Notes under the pieces: model-generated
What the model saw: the letters and a program-made list of their open reading frames with translations, nothing else
What the model was told of the DNA's origin: nothing
Database searches by the model: none
Source: Saccharothrix sp.
Lineage (GTDB): Bacteria > Actinomycetota > Actinomycetes > Mycobacteriales > Pseudonocardiaceae
Assembly (NCBI RefSeq): GCF_031180885.1
Contig: NZ_JAPSLK010000041.1
Span: forward strand, 1-64,000
DNA length: 64,000 nt
Direction of reading: 5' to 3'
Shown: positions 40,519 to 49,309 of the stretch, piece by piece
Layout: the number at the start of each line of letters is the position of its first letter
Numbering within the stretch: position 1 is the first letter of the stretch
Translations under genes and position numbers: made by a program

Positions 40519-41688
40519 CTAGCCCAACGTCCCGGTGACCTTCGCGTGCCCCTTCAACAGGTTGCGGGCGATGGTCCGGCGCTGGATCTCGTCCGTGCCC
40601 TCGTAGATGCGCAGCAGCCGCAGCTCCCGGTACCACCGCTCGATCGGCAGCTCCCGCGTGTAGCCCATGCCGCCGTGGATCTGGAGCACCCGGTCCACGA
40701 TCTCGTTCGCCTTGATCCCGCCGTACAGCTTCGCGATCGACTGTGCCTGCCGCGAGTCCGCGCCCTGGTCCACCAGCCAGGCCGCGTGCAGCACCAGCCA
40801 GCGCAGCGCCTCGATCTCCACCGCCGAGTCGGCGAGCATCCACTGGATCGCCTGGTACTCCGCGATCGGCTGCCCGAACGTCACCCGGTTCTTGGCCTGC
40901 TCGACCGCCATCTCCACCAGCCGCTCGCACGACCCCAGCGCCCGCGCCGGCAGCAGGTACCGGCCCTGGCCGATCCACTGCATCGCCAGCCGGAAGCCGC
41001 CGCCGACCTCACCGAGCACGTTCTCCTCGGGCACCCGGACGTCGTCGAACACCAGCGCCGCCGGACCCCACTGGCCCATGGTCGGGATGGGCTCGGACTT
41101 CCACCCCATGTCCCGGTCCACCAGGAAGCACGTGACGCCGCCGTCCGCGCCCTTGTCCTTGTCCGTCACCGCGAACACCATCACGAAGTCGGCTTCGTTG
41201 CCCTGCGTGATGAACGTCTTCTCGCCGTTGATCACCCACTCCGACCCCTCCTTGCGGGCCGAGGTGCGGATGGCCTTCGCGTCCGAGCCCGCGCCCGGCT
41301 CGGTGATCGCGAAGCACGAGATGCGCTCGCCGGAGATGGTCGGCAGCAGGTAGCGCTGCTTCTGCTCGTCGTTGCCGTGGAACAGGATGTTGTCCGCGTA
41401 CCCGCCGAACCGGAACGGCACGAAGCTGCGCCCCAGCTCCTGCTCGACCAGCGCGGTCATCAGCGCGCCCAGGCCCATGCCGCCGTACTCCTGCGGCGTG
41501 AGGACGCCGAAGAACCCGGCCGCCTTCGCCTTGTCCTGCAACTCCTTCAGCTCGTCGCGGCGCAGACCCGGCTCACCCGCCCGCTCCCGTCGCAGCACCT
41601 CCGGTTCGAGGGGCACGACCTCCTTGCGCACGAAGGTCCGGACCCAGTCCCGGATCTCCTTCTGCTCGTCGCTGAGCGTGAAGTCCAT
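40519..41688 (-). CDS. acyl-CoA dehydrogenase (second of pair)
   Basis: The 389-residue flavoenzyme oxidises acyl-CoA at the alpha-beta position. The FAD/substrate loops ISCFAITEPGAGSDAKAI and WVINGEKTFITQGNEADF are canonical. The C-terminal IHGGMGYTRELPIERWYRELRLLRIYEGTDEIQRRTIARNLL is typical; the Glu of YEGT is the usual catalytic base. It lies 18 bp downstream of a second acyl-CoA dehydrogenase, probably one operon. Confidence 0.95.
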   Translation of the reverse strand: MDFTLSDEQKEIRDWVRTFVRKEVVPLEPEVLRRERAGEPGLRRDELKELQDKAKAAGFFGVLTPQEYGGMGLGALMTALVEQELGRSFVPFRFGGYADNILFHGNDEQKQRYLLPTISGERISCFAITEPGAGSDAKAIRTSARKEGSEWVINGEKTFITQGNEADFVMVFAVTDKDKGADGGVTCFLVDRDMGWKSEPIPTMGQWGPAALVFDDVRVPEENVLGEVGGGFRLAMQWIGQGRYLLPARALGSCERLVEMAVEQAKNRVTFGQPIAEYQAIQWMLADSAVEIEALRWLVLHAAWLVDQGADSRQAQSIAKLYGGIKANEIVDRVLQIHGGMGYTRELPIERWYRELRLLRIYEGTDEIQRRTIARNLLKGHAKVTGTLG

Positions 41689-41706
41689 GCCCTGCCCCTC
41701 TCGAAG

Positions 41707-42861
41707 TCAGACGAACGCGTTGATGCCGGTCAGCGCCCGGCCGATGAGCAACTTCTGGATCTGGGTGGTGCCCTCGTAGAGGGTGGTGACCCGGGTGTCG
41801 CGCAGGTACTTGCCGACCGGGTACTCGTCGACGTAGCCGTACCCGCCGAAGACCTGGATGGCGTTGTCGGCCACCCGCACGGCCGCCTCGCTGGCGTACA
41901 GCTTCGCCATCGACGCCTCCGTGGAGAACGGTTCGCCCCGGTCGGCGAGGTCCGCGCAGCGCCACGTGAGCAGCCGCGCCGCGTCGGTCTCCACCGCCAT
42001 GTCCGCGAGCAGTTCCTGCACGAGCTGGAACCCGGCGATGGGCTTGCCGAACTGCTGCTCGCGCTCCTTGGCGTACTTCAGCGCCGCCTCCAACGCGCCC
42101 CGCGCCGCGCCGACGCACCCCGCCGCGACCGACATCCGGCCCCGGTCGAGCGTCGACATCGCGATGCGGAACCCGGTGCCCTCCTCGCCGAGGCGGTGCT
42201 CGTCCGGGACGCGGACGCCGTCCAGGGTCAGCTCGGCGGTGGCCTGGCCGCGCATCCCGAGCTTGCCCTTGATCTCGCGGGCGGTGAAGCCGGGGGAGTC
42301 GGTGGGCACGAGGAACGCGGTGATGCCCTTCGGACCGGGTCCGCCGGTGCGGGCGAACACCAGGGCGACGTCCGCCCACGTCCCGTTGGTGATGAAGACC
42401 TTCGTGCCGGTGATGACCCAGTCGTCGCCGTCGCGGACCGCTTTCGTCGCCAGCGAGGCGGCGTCGGAACCGGTTCCGGGCTCGGTGAGGCCGAAGCAGC
42501 CGACCAGTTCTCCCGCGCACAGGCCGGGCAACCAACGGCGCTTCTGCTTTTCCGTGCCGTGCTTGAAGATGGTTTTCCCGACCAGGCCGAGGGAGACCGA
42601 GACGATGCCGCGCACCGCCGAGTCGCCGCGCGCGACCTCCTCCAGGACCAGGCAGTACGCGAGGTGGTCGCCGCCGGAGCCGCCGTACTCCTCGTCGATC
42701 CCCAGGCCCAGGAAGCCGACCTCGCCCAGCGCGGGGACCAGGTCGCGGTCGATCGCCTCGTCCCGGTCCCAGCGCGCGGCGTGCGGGACGATGCGCTCCT
42801 CGGTGAACCGGTGGGCCAGCTCGCGCAGCTGCCGGTGCTCGTCGGAAATGGCCAAGTCCAC
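41707..42861 (-). CDS. acyl-CoA dehydrogenase (first of pair)
   Basis: The 384-residue enzyme has LVGCFGLTEPGTGSDAASLATKAVRDGDDWVITGTKVFITNG in the central domain. The end has QVFGGYGYVDEYPVGKYLRDTRVTTLYEGTTQIQKLLIGRAL, with YEGT supplying the catalytic Glu. Start is GTG at 42861. It is divergent from a TetR gene, with a dyad operator between them, and leads the two-gene dehydrogenase operon. Confidence 0.95.
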   Translation of the reverse strand: MDLAISDEHRQLRELAHRFTEERIVPHAARWDRDEAIDRDLVPALGEVGFLGLGIDEEYGGSGGDHLAYCLVLEEVARGDSAVRGIVSVSLGLVGKTIFKHGTEKQKRRWLPGLCAGELVGCFGLTEPGTGSDAASLATKAVRDGDDWVITGTKVFITNGTWADVALVFARTGGPGPKGITAFLVPTDSPGFTAREIKGKLGMRGQATAELTLDGVRVPDEHRLGEEGTGFRIAMSTLDRGRMSVAAGCVGAARGALEAALKYAKEREQQFGKPIAGFQLVQELLADMAVETDAARLLTWRCADLADRGEPFSTEASMAKLYASEAAVRVADNAIQVFGGYGYVDEYPVGKYLRDTRVTTLYEGTTQIQKLLIGRALTGINAFV

Positions 42862-42886
42862 CCCGGTGACCTCCTGACCGAACAGT

Positions 42887-42901
42887 GTTAGGTTATCTAA
42901 C
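42887..42901. promoter_or_regulatory. TetR operator candidate (acyl-CoA dehydrogenase/TetR)
   Basis: GTTAG-GTTAT-CTAAC is a 15-bp dyad in the 77-bp gap between the dehydrogenase operon and the divergent TetR gene. TetR proteins controlling fatty-acid genes often bind such sites, so both directions could be repressed. Confidence 0.65.
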
Positions 42902-42938
42902 GTAGGGGCGGACCCGAACCGAAGGCAAGAGGAGAACG

Positions 42939-43562
42939 ATGCCGAGGAACCCGATCCTGAGTGCCTCGCGCATCCGGGCCGCCGCTCTCCACATCATCGA
43001 CCGGGACGGGCTGGACGGCCTGTCGATGCGCAAGCTGGCCGCCGAGCTGGGCGTGCAGGCGGCGTCGCTGTACGGGCACGTGAGCACCAAGGACGACCTG
43101 CTGCACGAGGTGGCCAGCGAGATCCTGGAGAAGGTCGACGTCTCGGGCTTCTCCGGCGGCGACTGGCAGCACGGCCTCACCATGTGCGCCCGTTCCTACC
43201 GCGAGGCGCTGGCCCGGCACCCCAACATCGTCCCGTTCCTCGCCTACGGGCCCGCGCACCGCGAGGCGTCCCTGCGGCGCTTGGACGTCGTGCACGGCGC
43301 TCTGGTCGCGGCCGGGTGGACGCGGCGGGAGGCGACCATGATCGCGGCGTCGCTGATGTACCTGGTGTTCGGCGCGGCCCTCAGCTCGTTCTCCAGCGGT
43401 TTCTCCGAGGACCAGACCCTCTACCAGGACCGCTACCCGAACCTCGACAAGGCCCACCTGCTGCCCGCCGTCGCCGCCGAACTGGACCGGGACAGCTTCG
43501 AGTTGGCCCTGAGCGCTTTCGTCACCGGCCTCGCGGCGCAACGAGTGGCCGCGTCCGACTGA
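42939..43562 (+). CDS. TetR-family regulator (TetR_C type)
   Basis: The 207-residue protein has an N-terminal HTH (ASRIRAAALHIIDRDGLDGLSMRKLAAELGVQAASLYGHVSTKDDLLHEV) and a tetracyclin-repressor-like helical C-terminal domain (about 75-200). AGGAGAACG precedes ATG 42939. It is divergent from the acyl-CoA dehydrogenase pair and is probably its repressor. Confidence 0.92.
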   Translation: MPRNPILSASRIRAAALHIIDRDGLDGLSMRKLAAELGVQAASLYGHVSTKDDLLHEVASEILEKVDVSGFSGGDWQHGLTMCARSYREALARHPNIVPFLAYGPAHREASLRRLDVVHGALVAAGWTRREATMIAASLMYLVFGAALSSFSSGFSEDQTLYQDRYPNLDKAHLLPAVAAELDRDSFELALSAFVTGLAAQRVAASD

Positions 43563-43581
43563 GACCGCTTAGGGTCGGGGC

Positions 43582-44583
43582 GTGGCCAAGTCCAAGCCCC
43601 TCGAACTGACCGTCGGCGAGCGCGTGGTGCGGGTGTCGAACCCGGACAAGGTGTACTTCCCGGCGCGGGGGGTCACCAAGCGGCAGGTCGTGGAGTACTA
43701 CCTGGCCGTCGCCGAGCCGCTGTTGCGCGTGCTGCGCGACCGGCCCACGACGTTGAAGCGGTACGTCGACGGGGTCGAGGGGGAGGCGTTCTACCAGAAG
43801 CGGCTGCCCAAGGGCGCTCCCGAGTGGGTGGAGACGGCGCGGATCAAGTTCCCCTCCGGGCGGCCGGCGGACGAGGTCTGTCCCACCGAGCCCGCGGTGC
43901 TGGCGTGGGCGGCGAACCTGGGGACCTTCGACTTCCACCCGTGGCCCGTCCGCCGCACCGACACCGACCACCCCGACGAGCTGCGCGTCGACCTCGACCC
44001 GCAGCCCGGCACCGACTTCGCCGACGCGGTCCGGGTCGCGGGCGTGCTGCGCGAGGTCCTGGACGAGCTGGGGATGACCGGCTACCCCAAAACCTCCGGC
44101 GGCCGCGGCATCCACGTCGCAGTCCGCATCCGGCCCGAGTGGGACTTCGTGGACGTCCGGCACGCCGTGATCGCCCTGGCCCGTGAGGTGGAGCGGCGGG
44201 CGCCGGACCTGGCGACCACGTCGTGGTGGAAGGAGGAACGCGGCGAACGAGTCTTCCTCGACTTCAACCAGGCCGCCCGCGACCGCACCATCGCGTCCGC
44301 GTGGTCGGTCCGGGGTACGCCGCGCGCGACCGTCTCGACCCCGGTGACGTGGGCCGATCTGTCCACTGTGGACCCGGACGACTTCGACGTCTTCACCGTG
44401 CCGAAGTACTTGGCGGACAAGGGCGATCCCCACGCCGGCCTGGACGACGAGGCGTTCGGCCTGGAAACCCTGCTGGAGTGGTACGCCGCCGACCCGCGCG
44501 AACTCCCCTACCCGCCGGACTACCCGAAGATGCCCGGCGAACCACCCCGCGTGCAGCCGTCCAAGGCGCGCAAGAACGATTAG
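43582..44583 (+). CDS. LigD-type primase-polymerase domain protein
   Basis: The 333-residue protein matches the polymerase (PolDom) module of LigD, an archaeo-eukaryotic primase-type enzyme. It fills gaps and adds nucleotides during non-homologous end joining. Markers are VGERVVRVSNPDKVYFPARGVTKRQVVEYYL, GVEGEAFYQKRLPKGAPEWV, LRVDLDPQPGTDFADAV (catalytic Asp pair), SGGRGIHVAVRI, and FLDFNQAARDRTIASAWSVRGTPRATVSTPV. A stand-alone PolDom is common in actinobacteria. No Ku gene is in the window; a LigC-type ligase lies at 54649-55731. Confidence 0.92.
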   Translation: MAKSKPLELTVGERVVRVSNPDKVYFPARGVTKRQVVEYYLAVAEPLLRVLRDRPTTLKRYVDGVEGEAFYQKRLPKGAPEWVETARIKFPSGRPADEVCPTEPAVLAWAANLGTFDFHPWPVRRTDTDHPDELRVDLDPQPGTDFADAVRVAGVLREVLDELGMTGYPKTSGGRGIHVAVRIRPEWDFVDVRHAVIALAREVERRAPDLATTSWWKEERGERVFLDFNQAARDRTIASAWSVRGTPRATVSTPVTWADLSTVDPDDFDVFTVPKYLADKGDPHAGLDDEAFGLETLLEWYAADPRELPYPPDYPKMPGEPPRVQPSKARKND

Positions 44584-45183
44584 GCGCGGCTCGTGGAACG
44601 GTTGCAGGGTGAGGTCGTCAAGGACGTGTGGCCGGGGCTGGATCAAGCCCAACGGAAAAGCCTCGCCCGGCAGGTCGGGGAAGCGCGCTTTCCGCGCGGC
44701 ACGAGATTGAACCGCCGGTAACCGAACCGGCCGACTGGGACGCCTTCGCCCGGGACCAGACCAAGGGCTGCGTGGACCGCCAGGTCGGCCGCAAGCTGGA
44801 CCCCGCCTGGCTGGAGCAAGTCCCCGACTTCCTGGACAGCGTCGACCTGCAGGACGCCGAACCTGTCCTCGCCCACACCGAGGTCATGAGCGCCCACCTG
44901 CTCACCGAGAACGGCCGGATCACCGGCCTGTTCGACCTCGAACGGCCATGCGCGCCGCCCGCGAGTACGAGTTCGTCGCCACCGGCGTCTTCCCGACCCG
45001 GGGCGAGACCGGTCCCAAGCGCGCCCTCCTCGACGGCTACGGAGACGAGTCGACCCCCGGAAGGTCATGGCCTGCACGCTCATGCACGTCTACTCGAACC
45101 TCGCCTGGTACCTCCGCGAGGTGCCCACCCGGGCGACCGCGTTCGACGGCCTCGTGGAGCACTGGTTTGCTCCGACCGGCTAA
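44584..45183 (+). pseudogene. decayed aminoglycoside-phosphotransferase-like gene
   Basis: Consecutive protein-like blocks lie in three frames, 1-0-2-1 by start coordinate modulo 3: LVERLQGEVVKDVWPGLDQA (from 44590), TEPADWDAFARDQTKGCVDRQVG and PVLAHTEVMSAHLLTENGRITGLFDLE (about 44710-44940), REYEFVATGVFPTRGE (about 44955), then TLMHVYSNLAWYLREVPTRATAFDGLVEHWF to the stop at 45181-45183. The LLTENGRITGLFDLE block resembles the Asp-containing motif of the APH/fructosamine-kinase fold. The N-terminal part and catalytic HxD-like residues are altered, so it is a degraded copy with at least three frameshifts. Confidence 0.7.
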
Positions 45184-45261
45184 TTGTCGCCGCAGTTCAG
45201 CCGTGCCGGCACTGCACCTCTCGTACGATGGGCGAGGACGCCGAAGAGAGGGAGGCCGGGC

Positions 45262-45462
45262 ATGGCGAACACGTACGTGGTGCGGTTCGTGGGCGGCCCC
45301 CTCGACGGGCGCGTCGACTCGGTGAGCATGCCCGCGGACGCGCCCAAGCCGACCGTCACCCACGTCCACCTGCACAGCGGGCCCAAGATCGTCCACCACT
45401 ACGACCTGCGGTACGCGGTCGAGTACGGCTGCGAGTACCACCTCCGGGTGGAAGAGGCGTAA
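45262..45462 (+). CDS. hypothetical 66-residue protein
   Basis: The 66-residue beta-rich protein (MANTYVVRFVGGPLDGRV, VTHVHLHSGPKIVHHYDLRYAV) is His-rich in the middle. ATG 45262 follows GAGGGAGG by about 6 bases, a strong ribosome binding site. No family is recognised. It lies after the phosphotransferase pseudogene. Confidence 0.75.
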   Translation: MANTYVVRFVGGPLDGRVDSVSMPADAPKPTVTHVHLHSGPKIVHHYDLRYAVEYGCEYHLRVEEA

Positions 45463-45515
45463 ACAGAACTCCACCGTAGACAGCCGGCAACACGGGGTTT
45501 ACCGTACGCAACAGC

Positions 45516-45531
45516 GTGAGAGCGCTCTCAC
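45516..45531. promoter_or_regulatory. LacI-type operator upstream of the GH81 gene
   Basis: GTGAGAGCGCTCTCAC is a perfect 16-bp palindrome centred on CpG, 20 bp before the GH81 start. It fits LacI-family operators (CebR-type sites have the AGCGCT core). Repression by a glucan-oligosaccharide-responsive LacI regulator is likely; the regulator gene is not in the window. Confidence 0.8.
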
Positions 45532-45551
45532 CGCTGCCCGGGAGGTTCCCT

Positions 45552-48287
45552 GTGCGTACCCTTCGCCTCGCCGTGCCCGCTCTGCTCGTCGCAACCCTGG
45601 TCCCGTTCGCCCTGTCCGGACCGGCCGACGCCGTACCCGTGGGCGCGGGCAGTTACGCCGCGTCCAGGCCGGCCGGCGCCCAAGGCCCCGTCGACTCGTC
45701 CGGCCAGGCGGTGACCCCGAAGGTCACCGCGCGGATGGCCGGGAAACCGGTGCCCACCAACGACTGGTGGTCCTCACTGGTCTTCCGCCGCTACCCGGGC
45801 AACCCGTACTCCGAGAACATGTACGCCCACCCGCTGACCTTCCACGCGGCGGCCCAGGGCCTCGGCGTCGGCTACCCGACGAGCCCGAACATCACCCCGG
45901 ACGGCCGGTTCTACGAGTTCATGCACCGCGACGACCTGTTCGTCGGCGTCGCCGGCCTCAACGCGCCGCGCACCCAGGTCGACGGCTGGTCCGACTGGAC
46001 GGTAAGTCCACTGTGGACGGACGGGACCCGGGCCCTGCGCACCACCATCGGCCACGGTTCCCCGTACGTCTACGCCGAAGCCACCGGCGGCCTCGCGCGC
46101 GTCGGCTTCAACGGCGCGACAACGGTCTGGAGCAACACCGGCACCACCCTCGGCGTCACGGTCAACGGCCACGACTACGCCCTGTTCGCCCCCAGCGCCT
46201 GGACCCTCACCGGCACCGCCGAGGCCACCGCGAGCGCCGCGTTCTTCTCCGTCGCCGTCCTGCCCTCCCGCGACGCCCTGCCCCTGTTCCAGCGCTACGC
46301 CTTCTCCTTCGTCACCGACACCAAGGTCTCCTGGACCTACGACACCGCGTCCGCCCAGCTCACCGCCACCTACACGGCGACGACCACGGCCCGCCAGGGC
46401 ACCCAGACCGGCACCCTGCAAGCGCTCTACCGGCACCAGTGGCTCAACTCCACCGACGCCGTCACCCCGCACCGCTACACGTCCCCGCGCGGCGAGATGC
46501 GCCTGCGCGAAGGCGCGTCCTTCACCACCCGCACCGCGTTCAACGGCGTCCTGCCGGCCCTGCCGCTGTCCGCGCAGGCCGACCAGAACCGGTTGCGCGC
46601 CGAGATCGACCAGGAGTTGAACGCCGCCGACCCGTGGAAGGGCGCCGTCGACACGTACTGGACCGGCAAGGCGCTGTGGCGGCTGGCCGCACTGGCCCGC
46701 GTGGCCAACCAGATCGGTTACACCACCGGCCGCGACCGCCTGCTGACCCTCGTCCGCGACCGCCTCACCGACTGGCTCACCGCCGGCTCCGGCGAGACCG
46801 AGCGCCACTTCGCCTACGACGCCACGTGGGGCACCCTCATCGGCTACCGCGCGTCCTACGGCTCCGACCAGGAACTCAACGACCACCACTTCCACTACGG
46901 CTACTACGTCCTGGCCGCCGCCGTCGTCGCGCAGCACGACCCGGCGTGGGCGTCGGACTCCCGCTACGGCGGGATGGTCAAGCTGCTGGTCAAGGACGCC
47001 AACAACTACGACCGGGCCGAGACCAGGTTCCCGTTCCTGCGCCACTTCGACGCCTACGCGGGTCACGGCTGGGCGTCCGGGCACGCGGGTTTCGCCCACG
47101 GCAACAACGAGGAGTCGTCGTCCGAGGCGATGATGTTCGCCACCGCCGCCGTGCTGTTCGGCCAGGCCACCGGCGACACCGCGCTGCGCGACGCGGGCAT
47201 CTACCTGCACACCACGCAGGAGGCCGCGATCGGGCAGTACTGGTTCGACAAGGACAACGCCGTCTTCCCGGCGTCCTACGGCCACGACACGCTCGGCATC
47301 GTGTGGGGCGCGGGCGGCACCTACGGCACGTGGTGGACCGCGAACCCCGAGGAGATCCACGGCATCAACATGCTGCCGATCACCGGCGGGTCGCTCTACC
47401 ACGCGGCGTGGAAGGCGGACATCAGCCAGAACATCGCCGAGCTGCGCGCCAACAACGGCGGCCCGGAGGTGGAGTGGAAGGACGTCATCCTCCAGTTCTG
47501 GGCGCTGGCCGAGCCGGCGCAAGCGCTTTCCGCCTACGGCTCCGGCCTGGACCCCGAACCCGGCGACTCCCGCGCCCACGCCCACCACTGGCTGACGTCG
47601 TTGAACACCTATGGCACCCCCGACACGACCGTCACCGCCAACACCCCCACCCACGCGGTCCTGTCGAAGAACGGCGCCCGAACCTACGTCGCCTACAACC
47701 CCACGGCGTCTCCCGTCACCGTGACCTTCTCCGACGGCCAAACGCTTTCCGTGCCCGCGGGCGCAACAGCCTGGCGCGGCCCATCAGGCCCCGGCACCGA
47801 CCCCGGCTCCGGCACCACCCCCACCACCACGACAACCACCACGACCACGACGACCACCACCGCCCCACCCGCTTCCCGGGACGCGTTCTCGACCATCGAG
47901 GCCGAGTCCCACGACCAGCACAACGGCCTGGCCTCCGAGACCACCTCCGACACCGGCGGCGGCTCCAACATCAGCCACATCGCCAACGGCGACTGGGCCC
48001 TGTACCGGGGCGTGGACTTCGGCACCCGCACCGCGCGCCAGTTCTCCGCCCGGGTCGCCAGCGGGGCGGCCGGCGGCGTCAGCGGCCTGGTGGAGGTCCG
48101 CCTGGGCAGTCCCACGGGCACCGTGCTGGGCAGCTTCGCCATCGCCAACACCGGCGGGTGGCAGAGCTGGCGGACGGTCCCGGCGAACATCACCGGCGTC
48201 ACCGGCCGCCACGACGTGTACCTCACGTTCACCAGCGGCCAGCCCGCCGACTTCGTGAACGTCAACTGGCTGGTCTTCGGCCAGTAG
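45552..48287 (+). CDS. secreted GH81 endo-beta-1,3-glucanase with C-terminal CBM
   Basis: The 911-residue protein has a signal peptide (about 1-30), a GH81 catalytic region (about 60-690), a short Thr-rich linker (about 755-772) and a CBM6-like domain (about 775-911, FSTIEAESHDQHNG to VNVNWLVFGQ). GH81 landmarks are VPTNDWWSSLVFRRYPGNPYSENMYAHP, DHHFHYGYYVLAAAVVA (catalytic Asp context) and FAHGNNEESSSEAMM (catalytic Glu pair). It should cleave beta-1,3-glucans such as fungal walls. GTG 45552 with GGGAGG upstream was chosen. A perfect LacI-type operator precedes it. Confidence 0.93.
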   Translation: MRTLRLAVPALLVATLVPFALSGPADAVPVGAGSYAASRPAGAQGPVDSSGQAVTPKVTARMAGKPVPTNDWWSSLVFRRYPGNPYSENMYAHPLTFHAAAQGLGVGYPTSPNITPDGRFYEFMHRDDLFVGVAGLNAPRTQVDGWSDWTVSPLWTDGTRALRTTIGHGSPYVYAEATGGLARVGFNGATTVWSNTGTTLGVTVNGHDYALFAPSAWTLTGTAEATASAAFFSVAVLPSRDALPLFQRYAFSFVTDTKVSWTYDTASAQLTATYTATTTARQGTQTGTLQALYRHQWLNSTDAVTPHRYTSPRGEMRLREGASFTTRTAFNGVLPALPLSAQADQNRLRAEIDQELNAADPWKGAVDTYWTGKALWRLAALARVANQIGYTTGRDRLLTLVRDRLTDWLTAGSGETERHFAYDATWGTLIGYRASYGSDQELNDHHFHYGYYVLAAAVVAQHDPAWASDSRYGGMVKLLVKDANNYDRAETRFPFLRHFDAYAGHGWASGHAGFAHGNNEESSSEAMMFATAAVLFGQATGDTALRDAGIYLHTTQEAAIGQYWFDKDNAVFPASYGHDTLGIVWGAGGTYGTWWTANPEEIHGINMLPITGGSLYHAAWKADISQNIAELRANNGGPEVEWKDVILQFWALAEPAQALSAYGSGLDPEPGDSRAHAHHWLTSLNTYGTPDTTVTANTPTHAVLSKNGARTYVAYNPTASPVTVTFSDGQTLSVPAGATAWRGPSGPGTDPGSGTTPTTTTTTTTTTTTTAPPASRDAFSTIEAESHDQHNGLASETTSDTGGGSNISHIANGDWALYRGVDFGTRTARQFSARVASGAAGGVSGLVEVRLGSPTGTVLGSFAIANTGGWQSWRTVPANITGVTGRHDVYLTFTSGQPADFVNVNWLVFGQ

Positions 48288-48332
48288 CGACTCCGCCGCC
48301 GCATCCCGCTGTTGTCCGGAAGGGAGAGGCAC

Positions 48333-49265
48333 ATGCACGTCCGAACACGCGGCTCGATCGGGGCGGCGGCGGTCGCCGTCGCGGTCGTCCTGATCGGGGC
48401 CGTGGCCGGTCTCCAGCCGGCCGGCGCGAACCACGTCGACCACAACGGCCACCCCGGTGCGCCCGACGCGGCCCAGTCCGCGGCGATCCAGGCGCAACCG
48501 GGGGCGTTGGCGGCCTCGGAGTTCCGCGCCAACTGCCGCGCGAGCCACCGGGCCGGGCACGACCCGATCATCTACCCCGGCCGGCCCGGGGTGTCGCACG
48601 TCCACGAGTTCTTCGGCAACCGGTCGACGAACGCGAGTTCCACCTACACCTCGCTGCGCGCGGCGGGCACCACGTGCGACCCGGTGGTGGACCTGTCGGC
48701 GTACTGGGTGCCGACGCTGTACAAGAACGGGGTGCCGGTCGCGCCGGAGAGCGTGACGGTGTACTACCAGGGCATCCACGACATGCAGCGGGCGGTCACA
48801 CCCCCGGCGAACCTCCGGTACGTCGTGGGCAACGCGCGGGCGACCAGTCCCGACCAGAACCCGTCGGCGCGCTGGTCGTGCACCACCCAGTCGCCGTCCA
48901 GCCGGGACTTCATGAACTGCCCGGCGGGCACGAAGCTGGAGACGTACCTGGACTTCCCGACCTGCTGGAACGGCCGGGACCTGGACAGCGCGAACCACAA
49001 GGACCACATCGTGTTCTGGAACGGGTCCTGCCCGGCCACGCACAACGTGGTCCTGCCGAGGTTGGAGTTCCTGATCACGTACCCGGTCAACGGCGGCGGG
49101 TTGTCGCTGGGCGGGACGGTGAACGGCGTGAACGTCACAACGGCGCCGGGCTACACGTTCCACGGGGACTTCATCAACGCGTGGGACCAGGGGGAGCTGG
49201 AGCGGCGGGTGCGCAACTGCGTCAACGCGGGCCGCGTCTGCGGCACGAACGGCACCCCGATCTGA
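48333..49265 (+). CDS. secreted DUF1996-family protein
   Basis: The 310-residue protein has a signal peptide (GSIGAAAVAVAVVLIGAVAGLQPAGA). The DUF1996 domain shows EFRANCRASHRAGHDPIIYPGRPGVSHVHEFFGN, the H-rich core, then TCDPVVDLSAYWVPTLYKNG, WSCTTQSPSSRDFMNCPAGTKLETYLDFPTCWNGRDLD and the HKDHIVFW segment. DUF1996 is shared with fungal secreted proteins; its function is unknown. AGGGAGAG precedes ATG 48333. It lies 45 bp downstream of the GH81 gene on the same strand and is probably coregulated with it in polysaccharide breakdown. Confidence 0.9.
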   Translation: MHVRTRGSIGAAAVAVAVVLIGAVAGLQPAGANHVDHNGHPGAPDAAQSAAIQAQPGALAASEFRANCRASHRAGHDPIIYPGRPGVSHVHEFFGNRSTNASSTYTSLRAAGTTCDPVVDLSAYWVPTLYKNGVPVAPESVTVYYQGIHDMQRAVTPPANLRYVVGNARATSPDQNPSARWSCTTQSPSSRDFMNCPAGTKLETYLDFPTCWNGRDLDSANHKDHIVFWNGSCPATHNVVLPRLEFLITYPVNGGGLSLGGTVNGVNVTTAPGYTFHGDFINAWDQGELERRVRNCVNAGRVCGTNGTPI

Positions 49266-49272
49266 CCCACCC

Positions 49273-49309
49273 ACCGCACGGCCCGGGCGCACACCCCGGG
49301 CCGTGCGGT
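49273..49309 (+). terminator. hairpin after the DUF1996 gene
   Basis: ACCGCACGGCCCGGG (49273-49287) pairs with CCCGGGCCGTGCGGT (49295-49309) around a 7-base loop, 8 bases past the stop codon. No U-tract follows. Confidence 0.8.
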
